NCBI GenBank assembly: GCA_951230915.1
Contig: OX579641.1
Span: 21,306,254-21,370,253, forward strand
Source of the DNA: Antitrichia curtipendula
Lineage: Eukaryota; Streptophyta; Bryopsida; Hypnales; Leucodontaceae
Reading direction: 5' to 3'
Length of the DNA stretch: 64,000 nt
Shown: one piece after another, positions 10,345 through 22,483 of the stretch
Position numbering within the stretch: position 1 is the stretch's first letter
Layout: each line of letters starts with the position of its first letter
The notes under the pieces: model-generated
Database searches by the model: none
What the model was told of the DNA's origin: nothing
The model's input: the letters and a program-made list of their open reading frames with translations, nothing else
Translations under genes and position numbers: made by a program

Positions 10345-13296
10345 CCAAGATGAGAGGTCGGCTTAAGAGGTCGCCCAAGACGAGAGGTCACCTTAAGAGG
10401 TCGCCCTAGACAAGAGGTTGCCTACCCGCAATCGCCTAGCCCCGAAATCGCTCCTTAAATACAAAATTTGACCAATTTTGAGACAAAGACAAAAGAAGGG
10501 CTTCCACCACCATCCGAGGTTGCCCAAGACAAGAGGTCACCTTAAGAGGTCGCCCAAGATAAGAGGTCGCCTACCCGCAGTGGCCTAGACCCGAAATCGC
10601 TCCTTAAAAACAAAATTTGACCAATTTTGAGATAAAGACAAAAGAAGGGCTCCCACCACCATCCGAGGTCGCCCAAGACGAGAGGTCGCCTTAAGAGGTC
10701 GCCCAAGACGAGAGGTCACCTTAAGAGGTCGCCCAAGACAAGAGGTCGCCTACTCGCAGTTGCCTAGACCCGAAATTGGTCCTTAAACACAAAATTTGAC
10801 CAATTTTGAGACAAAGACAAAAGAAGGGCTCCCACCACCACCCGAGGTCGTCCAAGACGAGAGGTCGCCTTAAGAGGTCGCCCTAGACAAGAGGTTGCCT
10901 ACCCGCAATCGCCTAGCCCCGGAATCGCTCCTTAAATACAAAATTTGACCAATTTTGAGACAAAGACAAAAGAAGGGCTTCCACCACCATCCGAGGTTGC
11001 CCAAGACGAGAGGTCGCCTTAAGAGGTCGCCCAAGATGAGAGGTCGGCTTAAGAGGTCGCCCAAGACGAGAGGTCACCTTAAGAGGTCGCCCTAGACAAG
11101 AGGTTGCCTACCCGCAATCGCCTAGCCCCGGAATCGCTCCTTAAATACAAAATTTGATTAATTTTGAGACAAAGACAAAAGAAGGGCTTCCACCACCATC
11201 CGAGGTCGCCCAAGACAAGAGGTCACCTTAAAAAGTCGCCCAAGACAAGAGGTCGCCTATCCGTAGTCGCCTAGACCCGAAATCGCTCCTTAAAAACAAA
11301 ATTTGACCAATTTTGAGACAACGACAAATGAAGGGCTTCCACCACCATCCGAGGTCGCCCAAGACGAGAGGTCGCCTTAAGAGGTCGCCCAAGATGAGAG
11401 GTCGGCTTAAGAGGTCGCCCAAGACGAGAGGTCACCTTAAGAGGTCGCCCTAGACAAGAGGTTGCCTACCCGCAATCGCCTAGCCCCGAAATCGCTCCTT
11501 AAATACAAAATTTGATTAATTTTGAGACAAAGACAAAAGAAGGGCTTCCACCACCATCCGAGGTTGCCCAAGACAAGAGGTCACCTTAAGAGGTCGCCCA
11601 AGATAAGGGGTCGCCTACCCGCAGTGGCTTAGACCCGAAATCGCTCCTTAAAAACAAAATTTGACCAATTTTGAGATAAAGACAAAAGAAGGGCTCCCAC
11701 CACCATCCGAGGTCGCCCAAGACGAGAGGTCGCCTTAAGAGGTCGCCCAAGACGAGAGGTCACCTTAAGAGGTCGCCCAAGACAAGAGGTCGCCTACCCC
11801 CGTTGCCTAGACCCGAAATTGGTCCTTAAACACAAAATTTGACCAATTTTGAGACAAAGACAAAAGAAGGGCTTCCACCACCACCCGAGGTCGTCCAAGA
11901 CGAGAGGTCGCCTTAAGAGGTCGCCCTAGACAAGAGGTTGCCTACCCGCAGTCGCCTAGACCCGAAATCGCTCCTTAAAAACAAAATTTGACCAATTTTG
12001 AAACAAAGACAAAAGAAGGGCTTCCACCACCATCCGAGGTCGCCCAAGACAAGAGGTCGCCTTAACAGGTCGCCCAAGACGAGAGGTCACCTTAAGAGGT
12101 CGCCCAAGATAAGAGGTCGCCTACCCGCAGCCGCCTAGACCCGAAATCGCTCCTTAAAAACAAAATTTGACCAATTTTGAGACAAAGACAAAAGAAGGGC
12201 TTCCACCACCATCCGAGGTGGCCCAAGACGAGAGGTCGCCTTAAGAGGTCGCCCAAGATGAGAGGTCGGCTTAAGAGGTCGCCCAAGACGAGAGGTCACC
12301 TTAAGAGGTCGCCCTAGACAAGAGGTTGCCTACCCGCAATCGCCTAGCCCCGAAATCGCTCCTTAAATACAAAATTTGATTAATTTTGAGACAAAGACAA
12401 AAGAAGGGCTTCCACCACCATCCGAGGTCGCCCAAGACAAGAGGTCGCCTTAACAGGTCGCCCAAGACGAGAGGTCACCTTAAGAGGTCGCCCAAGATAA
12501 GAGGTCGCCTACCCGCAGTCGCCTAGACCCGAAATCGCTCCTTAAAAACAAAATTTGACCAATTTTGAGACAAAGACAAAAGAAGGGCTTCCACCACCAT
12601 CCGAGGTCGCCCAAGACGAGAGGTCGCCTTAACAGGTCGCCCAAGACGAGAGGTCACCTTAAGAGGTCGCCCTAGACAAGAGGTTGCCTACCCGCAATCG
12701 CCTAGCCCCGAAATCGCTCCTTAAATACAAAATTTGATTAATTTTGAGACAAAGACAAAAGAAGGGCTTCCACCACCATCCGAGGTTGCCCAAGACAAGA
12801 GGTCACCTTAAGAGGTCGCCCAAGATAAGGGGTCGCCTACCCGCAGTGGCCTAGACCCGAAATCGCTCCTTAAAAACAAAATTTGACCAATTTTGAGATA
12901 AAGACAAAAGAAGGGCTCCCACCACCATCCGAGGTCGCCCAAGACGAGAGGTCGCCTTAAGAGGTCGCCCAAGACGAGAGGTCACCTTAAGAGGTCGCCC
13001 AAGACAAGAGGTCGCCTACCCGCAGTTGCCTAGACCCGAAATTGGTCCTTAAACACAAAATTTGACCAATTTTGAGACAAAGACAAAAGAAGGGCTCCCA
13101 CCACCACCCGAGGTCGTCCAAGACGAGAGGTCGCCTTAAGAGGTCGCCCTAGACAAGAGGTTGCCTACCCGCAGTCGCCTAGACCCGAAATCGCTCCTTA
13201 AAAACAAAATTTGACCAATTTTGAGACAAAGACAAAAGAAGGGCTTCCACCACCATCCGAGGTCGCCCAAGACAAGAGGTCGCCTTAACAGGTCGC
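10345..13296 (+). repeat. 2.95-kb nested block A (in 12.1-kb copy 1)
   Basis: This block is followed directly by a second version of itself. The offset is 2,952 bp, falling to 2,922 bp after block B loses a 30-bp subrepeat and rising to 2,923 bp because block A lacks one base near 11,797 (cctacccccgttgcc instead of cctacccgcagttgcc). Confidence 0.88.
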
Positions 13297-16215
13297 CCAA
13301 GATGAGAGGTCGGCTTAAGAGGTCGCCCAAGACGAGAGGTCACCTTAAGAGGTCGCCCTAGACAAGAGGTTGCCTACCCGCAATCGCCTAGCCCCGAAAT
13401 CGCTCCTTAAATACAAAATTTGAACAATTTTGAGACAAAGACAAAAGAAGGGCTTCCACCACCATCCGAGGTTGCCCAAGACAAGAGGTCACCTTAAGAG
13501 GTCGCCCAAGATAAGAGGTCGCCTACCCGCAGTGGCCTAGACCCGAAATCGCTCCTTAAAAACAAAATTTGACCAATTTTGAGATAAAGACAAAAGAAGG
13601 GCTCCCACCACCATCCGAGGTCGCCCAAGACGAGAGGTCGCCTTAAGAGGTCGCCCAAGACGAGAGGTCACCTTAAGAGGTCGCCCAAGACAAGAGGTCG
13701 CCTACTCGCAGTTGCCTAGACCCGAAATTGGTCCTTAAACACAAAATTTGACCAATTTTGAGACAAAGACAAAAGAAGGGCTCCCACCACCACCCGAGGT
13801 CGTCCAAGACGAGAGGTCGCCTTAAGAGGTCGCCCTAGACAAGAGGTTGCCTACCCGCAATCGCCTAGCCCCGGAATCGCTCCTTAAATACAAAATTTGA
13901 CCAATTTTGAGACAAAGACAAAAGAAGGGCTTCCACCACCATCCGAGGTTGCCCAAGACGAGAGGTCGCCTTAAGAGGTCGCCCAAGATGAGAGGTCGGC
14001 TTAAGAGGTCGCCCAAGACGAGAGGTCACCTTAAGAGGTCGCCCTAGACAAGAGGTTGCCTACCCGCAATCGCCTAGCCCCGGAATCGCTCCTTAAATAC
14101 AAAATTTGATTAATTTTGAGACAAAGACAAAAGAAGGGCTTCCACCACCATCCGAGGTCGCCCAAGACAAGAGGTCACCTTAAAAAGTCGCCCAAGACAA
14201 GAGGTCGCCTATCCGTAGTCGCCTAGACCCGAAATCGCTCCTTAAAAACAAAATTTGACCAATTTTGAGACAACGACAAATGAAGGGCTTCCACCACCAT
14301 CCGAGGTCGCCCAAGATGAGAGGTCGCCTTAAGAGGTCGCCCAAGATGAGAGGTCGGCTTAAGAGGTCGCCCTAGACAAGAGGTTGCCTACCCGCAATCG
14401 CCTAGCCCCGAAATCGCTCCTTAAATACAAAATTTGATTAATTTTGAGACAAAGACAAAAGAAGGGCTTCCACCACCATCCGAGGTTGCCCAAGACAAGA
14501 GGTCACCTTAAGAGGTCGCCCAAGATAAGGGGTCGCCTACCCGCAGTGGCTTAGACCCGAAATCGCTCCTTAAAAACAAAATTTGACCAATTTTGAGATA
14601 AAGACAAAAGAAGGGCTCCCACCACCATCCGAGGTCGCCCAAGACGAGAGGTCGCCTTAAGAGGTCGCCCAAGACGAGAGGTCACCTTAAGAGGTCGCCC
14701 AAGACAAGAGGTCGCCTACCCGCAGTTGCCTAGACCCGAAATTGGTCCTTAAACACAAAATTTGACCAATTTTGAGACAAAGACAAAAGAAGGGCTTCCA
14801 CCACCACCCGAGGTCGTCCAAGACGAGAGGTCGCCTTAAGAGGTCGCCCTAGACAAGAGGTTGCCTACCCGCAGTCGCCTAGACCCGAAATCGCTCCTTA
14901 AAAACAAAATTTGACCAATTTTGAAACAAAGACAAAAGAAGGGCTTCCACCACCATCCGAGGTCGCCCAAGACAAGAGGTCGCCTTAACAGGTCGCCCAA
15001 GACGAGAGGTCACCTTAAGAGGTCGCCCAAGATAAGAGGTCGCCTACCCGCAGCCGCCTAGACCCGAAATCGCTCCTTAAAAACAAAATTTGACCAATTT
15101 TGAGACAAAGACAAAAGAAGGGCTTCCACCACCATCCGAGGTCGCCCAAGACGAGAGGTCGCCTTAAGAGGTCGCCCAAGATGAGAGGTCGGCTTAAGAG
15201 GTCGCCCAAGACGAGAGGTCACCTTAAGAGGTCGCCCTAGACAAGAGGTTGCCTACCCGCAATCGCCTAGCCCCGAAATCGCTCCTTAAATACAAAATTT
15301 GATTAATTTTGAGACAAAGACAAAAGAAGGGCTTCCACCACCATCCGAGGTCGCCCAAGACAAGAGGTCGCCTTAACAGGTCGCCCAAGACGAGAGGTCA
15401 CCTTAAGAGGTCGCCCAAGATAAGAGGTCGCCTACCCGCAGTCGCCTAGACCCGAAATCGCTCCTTAAAAACAAAATTTGACCAATTTTGAGACAAAGAC
15501 AAAAGAAGGGCTTCCACCACCATCCGAGGTCGCCCAAGACGAGAGGTCGCCTTAACAGGTCGCCCAAGACGAGAGGTCACCTTAAGAGGTCGCCCTAGAC
15601 AAGAGGTTGCCTACCCGCAATCGCCTAGCCCCGAAATCGCTCCTTAAATACAAAATTTGATTAATTTTGAGACAAAGACAAAAGAAGGGCTTCCACCACC
15701 ATCCGAGGTTGCCCAAGACAAGAGGTCACCTTAAGAGGTCGCCCAAGATAAGGGGTCGCCTACCCGCAGTGGCCTAGACCCGAAATCGCTCCTTAAAAAC
15801 AAAATTTGACCAATTTTGAGATAAAGACAAAAGAAGGGCTCCCACCACCATCCGAGGTCGCCCAAGACGAGAGGTCGCCTTAAGAGGTCGCCCAAGACGA
15901 GAGGTCACCTTAAGAGGTCGCCCAAGACAAGAGGTCGCCTACCCGCAGTTGCCTAGACCCGAAATTGGTCCTTAAACACAAAATTTGACCAATTTTGAGA
16001 CAAAGACAAAAGAAGGGCTTCCACCACCACCCGAGGTCGTCCAAGACGAGAGGTCGCCTTAAGAGGTCGCCCTAGACAAGAGGTTGCCTACCCGCAGTCG
16101 CCTAGACCCGAAATCGCTCCTTAAAAACAAAATTTGACCAATTTTGAAACAAAGACAAAAGAAGGGCTTCCACCACCATCCGAGGTCGCCCAAGACAAGA
16201 GGTCGCCTTAAGAGG
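13297..16215 (+). repeat. 2.95-kb nested block B (in 12.1-kb copy 1)
   Basis: Tandem partner of block A. It carries tgaacaattt at 13,421, gatgagaggtcgcc near 14,315 (also in B of copy 2, but gacgag in block A), and a private 30-bp loss near 14,350. Similarity to A ends near 16,215. Confidence 0.87.
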
Positions 16216-19200
16216 TCGCCCAAGACGAGAGGTCACCTTAAGAGGTCGCCCAAGATAAGAGGTCGCCTACCCGCAGTCGCCTAGACCCGAAATCGCTCCT
16301 TAAAAACAAAATTTGACCAATTTTGAGACAAAGACAAAAGAAGGGCTTCCACCACCATCCGAGGTCGCCCAAGACGAGAGGTCGCCTTAAGAGGTCGCCC
16401 AAGATGAGAGGTCGGCTTAAGAGGTCGCCCAAGACGAGAGGTCACCTTAAGAGGTCGCCCTAGACAAGAGGTTGCCTACCCGCAATCGCCTAGCCCCGAA
16501 ATCGCTCCTTAAATACAAAATTTGATTAATTTTGAGACAAAGACAAAAGAAGGGCTTCCACCACCATCCGAGGTCGCCCAAGACAAGAGGTCGGCTTAAG
16601 AGGTCGCCCAAGACGAGAGGTCACCTTAAGAGGTCGCCCAAGATAAGAGGTCGCCTACCCGCAGTCGCCTAGACCCGAAATCGCTCCTTAAAAACAAAAT
16701 TTGACCAATTTTGAGACAAAGACAAAAGAAGGGCTTCCACCACCATCCGAGGTCGCCCAAGACGAGAGGTCGCCTTAAGAGGTCGCCCAAGATGAGAGGT
16801 CGGCTTAAGAGGTCGCCCAAGACGAGAGGTCACCTTAAGAGGTCGCCCTAGACAAGAGGTTGCCTACCCGCAATCGCCTAGCCCCGAAATCGCTCCTTAA
16901 ATACAAAATTTGACCAATTTTGAGACAAAGACAAAAGAAGGGCTTCCACCACCATCCGAGGTTGCCCAAGACAAGAGGTCACCTTAAGAGGTCGCCCAAG
17001 ATAAGAGGTCGCCTACCCGCAGTGGCCTAGACCCGAAATCGCTCCTTAAAAACAAAATTTGACCAATTTTGAGATAAAGACAAAAGAAGGGCTTCCACCA
17101 CCATCCGAGGTCGCCCAAGACAAGAAGTCACCTTAAGAGGTCGCCCAAGATAAGAGGCCGCTTACCCGCAGTCGCCTAGATTCGAAATCGCTCCTTTAAA
17201 ACAAAATTTGACCAATTTTGAGACAAAGACAAAAGAAGGGCTCCCACCACCATCCGAGGTCGCCCAAGACGAGAGGTCGCCTTAAGAGGTCGCCCAAGAC
17301 GAGAGGTCACCTTAAGAGGTCGCCCAAGACAAGAGGTCGCCTACCCGCAGTTGCCTAGACCCGAAATTGGTCCTTAAACACAAAATTTGACCAATTTTGA
17401 GACAAAGACAAAAGAAGGGCTCCCACCACCATCCGAGGTCGCCCAAGACGAGAGGTCGCCTTAAGAGGTCGCCCAAGACGAGAGGTCACCTTAAGAGGTC
17501 GCCCTAGATAAGAGGCCGCTTACCCGCAGTCGCCTAGATTCGAAATCGCTCCTTTAAAACAAAATTTGACCAATTTTGAGACAAAGACAAAAGAAGGGCT
17601 CCCACCACCATCCGAGGTCGCCCAAGACAAGAGGTCACCTTAAAAAGTCGCCCAAGACAAGAGGTCGCCTATCCGTAGTCGCCTAGACCCGAAATCGCTC
17701 CTTAAAAACAAAATTTGACCAATTTTGAGACAACGACAAATGAAGGGCTTCCACCACCATCCGAGGTCGCCCAAGACGAGAGGTCGCCTTAAGAGGTCGC
17801 CCAAGATGAGAGGTCGGCTTAAGAGGTCGCCCAAGACGAGAGGTCACCTTAAGAGGTCGCCCTAGACAAGAGGTTGCCTACCCGCAATCGCCTAGCCCCG
17901 AAATCGCTCCTTAAATACAAAATTTGACCAATTTTGAGACAAAGACAAAAGAAGGGCTTCCACCACCATCCGAGGTCGCCCAAGACGAGAGGTCGCCTTA
18001 AGAGGTCGCCCAAGATGAGAGGTCGGCTTAAGAGGTCGCCCAAGACGAGAGGTCACCTTAAGAGGTCGCCCTAGACAAGAGGTTGCCTACCCGCAATCGC
18101 CTAGCCCCGAAATCGCTCCTTAAATACAAAATTTGATTAATTTTGAGACAAAGACAAAAGAAGGGCTTCCACCACCATCCGAGGTTGCCCAAGACAAGAG
18201 GTCACCTTAAGAGGTCGCCCAAGATAAGAGGTCGCCTACCCGCAGTGGCCTAGACCCGAAATCGCTCCTTAAAAACAAAATTTGACCAATTTTGAGATAA
18301 AGACAAAAGAAGGGCTCCCACCACCATCCGAGGTCGCCCAAGACGAGAGGTCGCCTTAAGAGGTCGCCCAAGACGAGAGGTCACCTTAAGAGGTCGCCCA
18401 AGACAAGAGGTCGCCTACCCGCAGTTGCCTAGACCCGAAATTGGTCCTTAAACACAAAATTTGACCAATTTTGAGACAAAGACAAAAGAAGGGCTCCCAC
18501 CACCACCCGAGGTCGTCCAAGACGAGAGGTCGCCTTAAGAGGTCGCCCTAGACAAGAGGTTGCCTACCCGCAATCGCCTAGCCCCGAAATCGCTCCTTAA
18601 ATACAAAATTTGATTAATTTTGAGACAAAGACAAAAGAAGGGCTTCCACCACCATCCGAGGTCGCCCAAGACGAGAGGTCGCCTTAAGAGGTCGCCCTAG
18701 ACAAGAGGTTGCCTACCCGCAATCGCCTAGCCCCGGAATCGCTCCTTAAATACAAAATTTGACCAATTTTGAGACAAAGACAAAAGAAGGGCTTCCACCA
18801 CCATCCGAGGTTGCCCAAGACGAGAGGTCGCCTTAAGAGGTCGCCCAAGATGAGAGGTCGGCTTAAGAGGTCGCCCAAGACGAGAGGTCACCTTAAGAGG
18901 TCGCCCTAGACAAGAGGTTGCCTACCCGCAATCGCCTAGCCCCGAAATCGCTCCTTAAATACAAAATTTGATTAATTTTGAGACAAAGACAAAAGAAGGG
19001 CTTCCACCACCATCCGAGGTCGCCCAAGACAAGAGGTCGCCTATCCGTAGTCGCCGAGACCCGAAATCGCTCCTTAAAAACAAAATTTGACCAATTTTGA
19101 GACAACGACAAATGAAGGGCTTCCACCACCATCCGAGGTCGCCCAAGACGAGAGGTCGCCTTAAGAGGTCGCCCAAGATGAGAGGTCGGCTTAAGAGGTC

Positions 19201-22200
19201 GCCCAAGACGAGAGGTCACCTTAAGAGGTCGCCCTAGACAAGAGGTTGCCTACCCGCAATCGCCTAGCCCCGAAATCGCTCCTTAAATACAAAATTTGAC
19301 CAATTTTGAGACAAAGACAAAAGAAGGGCTTCCACCACCATCCGAGGTCGCCCAAGACGAGAGGTCGCCTTAAGAGGTCGCCCAAGATGAGAGGTCGGCT
19401 TAAGAGGTCGCCCAAGACGAGAGGTCACCTTAAGAGGTCGCCCTAGACAAGAGGTTGCCTACCCGCAATCGCCTAGCCCCGAAATCGCTCCTTAAATACA
19501 AAATTTGATTAATTTTGAGACAAAGACAAAAGAAGGGCTTCCACCACCATCCGAGGTTGCCCAAGACAAGAGGTCACCTTAAGAGGTCGCCCAAGATAAG
19601 GGGTCGCCTACCCGCAGTGGCCTAGACCCGAAATTGGTCCTTAAACACAAAATTTGACCAATTTTGAGACAAAGACAAAAGAAGGGCTTCCACCACCATC
19701 CGAGGTCGCCCAAGACAAGAGGTCACCTTGAAAAGTCGCCCAAGACAAGAGGTCGCCTATCCGTAGTCGCCTAGACCCGAAATCGCTCCTTAAAAACAAA
19801 ATTTGACCAATTTTGAAACAAAGACAAAAGAAGGGCTTCCACCACCATCCGAGGTCGCCCAAGACAAGAGGTCGCCTTAACAGGTCGCCCAAGACGAGAG
19901 GTCACCTTAAGAGGTCGCCCAAGATAAGAGGTCGCCTATCCGCAGTCGCCTAGACCCGAAATCGCTCCTTAAAAACAAAATTTGACCAATTTTGAGACAA
20001 AGACAAAAGAAGGGCTTCCACCACCATCCGAGGTCGCCCAAGACGAGAGGTCGCCTTAAGAGGTCGCCCAAGATGAGAGGTCGGCTTAAGAGGTCGCCCA
20101 AGACGAGAGGTCACCTTAAGAGGTCGCCCTAGACAAGAGGTTGCCTACCCGCAATCGCCTAGCCCCGAAATCGCTCCTTAAATACAAAATTTGATTAATT
20201 TTGAGACAAAGACAAAAGAAGGGCTTCCACCACCATCCGAGGTCGCCCAAGACAAGAGGTCGCCTTAACAGGTCGCCCAAGACGAGAGGTCACCTTAAGA
20301 GGTCGCCCAAGATAAGAGGTCGCCTACCCGCAGTCGCCTAGACCCGAAATCGCTCCTTAAAAACAAAATTTGACCAATTTTGAGACAAAGACAAAAGAAG
20401 GGCTTCCACCACCATCCGAGGTCGCCCAAGACGAGAGGTCGCCTTAAGAGGTCGCCCAAGATGAGAGGTCGGCTTAAGAGGTCGCCCAAGACGAGAGGTC
20501 ACCTTAAGAGGTCGCCCTAGACAAGAGGTTGCCTACCCGCAATCGCCTAGCCCCGAAATCGCTCCTTAAATACAAAATTTGAACAATTTTGAGACAAAGA
20601 CAAAAGAAGGGCTTCCACCACCATCCGAGGTCGCCCAAGACAAGAGGTCACCTTAAAAAGTCGCCCAAGACAAGAGGTCGCCTATCCGTAGTCGCCTAGA
20701 CCCGAAATCGCTCCTTAAAAACAAAATTTGACCAATTTTGAGACAACGACAAATGAAGGGCTTCCACCACCATCCGAGGTCGCCCAAGACGAGAGGTCGC
20801 CTTAAGAGGTCGCCCAAGATGAGAGGACGGCTTAAGAGGTCGCCCAAGACAAGAGGTCACCTTAAGAGGTCGCCCTAGACAAGAGGTTGCCTACCCGCAA
20901 TCGCCTAGCCCCGAAATCGCTCCTTAAATACAAAATTTGACCAATTTTGAGACAAAGACAAAAGAAGGGCTTCCACCACCATCCGAGGTTGCCCAAGACA
21001 AGAGGTCGCCTACCCGCAGTTGCCTAGACCCGAAATTGGTCCTTAAACAAAAAATTTGACCAATTTTGAGACAAAGACAAAAGAAGGGCTCCCACCACCA
21101 CCCGAGGTCGTCCAAGACGAGAGGTCGCCTTAAGAGGTCGCCCTAGACAAGAGGTTGCCTACCCGCAATCGCCTAGCCCCGAAATCGCTCCTTAAATACA
21201 AAATTTGATTAATTTTGAGACAAAGACAAAAGAAGGGCTTCCACCACCATCCGAGGTTGTCCAAGACAAGAGGTCACCTTAAGAGGTCGCCCAAGATAAG
21301 GGGTCGCCTACCCGCAGTGGCCTAGACCCGAAATCGCTCCTTAAAAACAAAATTTGACCAATTTTGAGATAAAGACAAAAGAAGGGCTCCCACCACCATC
21401 CGAGGTCGCCCAAGACGAGAGGTCGCCTTAAGAGGTCGCCCAAGACGAGAGGTCACCTTAAGAGGTCGCCCAAGACAAGAGGTCGCCTACCCGCAGTTGC
21501 CTAGACCCGAAATTGGTCCTTAAACACAAAATTTGACCAAATTTGAGACAAAGACAAAACAAGGGCTTCCACCACCATCCGAGGTCGCCCAAGACAAGAG
21601 GTCACCTTAAAAAGTCGCCCAAGACAAGAGGTCGCCTATCCATAGTCGCCTAGACCCGAAATTGCTCCTTAAACACAAAATTTGATTAATTTTGAGACAA
21701 AGACAAAAGAAGGGCTTCCACCACCATCCGAGGTCGCCCAAGACAAGAGGTCGCCTTAACAGGTCGCCCAAGACGAGAGGTCACCTTAAGAGGTCGCCCA
21801 AGATAAGAGGTCGCCTACCCGCAGTCGCCTAGACCCGAAATCGCTCCTTAAAAACAAAATTTGACCAATTTTGAGACAAAGACAAAAGAAGGGCTTCCAC
21901 CACCATCCGAGGTCGCCCAAGACGAGAGGTCGCCTTAACAGGTCGCCCAAGACGAGAGGTCACCTTAAGAGGTCGCCCAAGATAAGAGGTCGCCTACCCG
22001 CAGTCGCCTAGACCCGAAATCGCTCCTTAAAAACAAAATTTGACCAATTTTGAGACAAAGACAAAAGAAGGGCTTCCACCACCATCCGAGGTCGCCCAAG
22101 ACGAGAGGTCGCCTTAAGAGGTCGCCCAAGATGAGAGGTCGGCTTAAGAGGTCGCCCAAGACGAGAGGTCACCTTAAGAGGTCGCCCTAGACAAGAGGTT

Positions 22201-22483
22201 GCCTACCCGCAATCGCCTAGCCCCGAAATCGCTCCTTAAATACAAAATTTGATTAATTTTGAGACAAAGACAAAAGAAGGGCTTCCACCACCATCCGAGG
22301 TCGCCCAAGACAAGAGGTCACCTTAAGAGGTCGCCCAAGATAAGAGGTCGCTTACCCGCAGTCGCCTAGATTCGAAATCGCTCCTTTAAATCAAAATTTG
22401 ACCAATTTTGAGACAAAGACAAAAGAAGGGCTCCCACCACCATCCGAGGTCGCCCAAGACGAGAGGTCGCCTTAAGAGGTCGC

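Larger units (their letters stand above)
6394..18532 (+). repeat. 12.1-kb higher-order unit, copy 1 (12,139 bp)
   Basis: A run of dozens of monomers recurs in the same order 12,139 bp downstream, with near-identity across the whole span. The left boundary is taken just after base 6,393 (a in gtcacc), which is g at 18,532; it could lie anywhere between about 6,371 and 6,402. Features private to this copy are ccccggaatc at 6,801, gacataagaag near 7,181, a cluster of five differences between 8,124 and 8,258, gaggtggccc near 12,218, and the absence of one 30-bp subrepeat near 14,350. It contains two nested 2.95-kb blocks. Confidence 0.93.
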
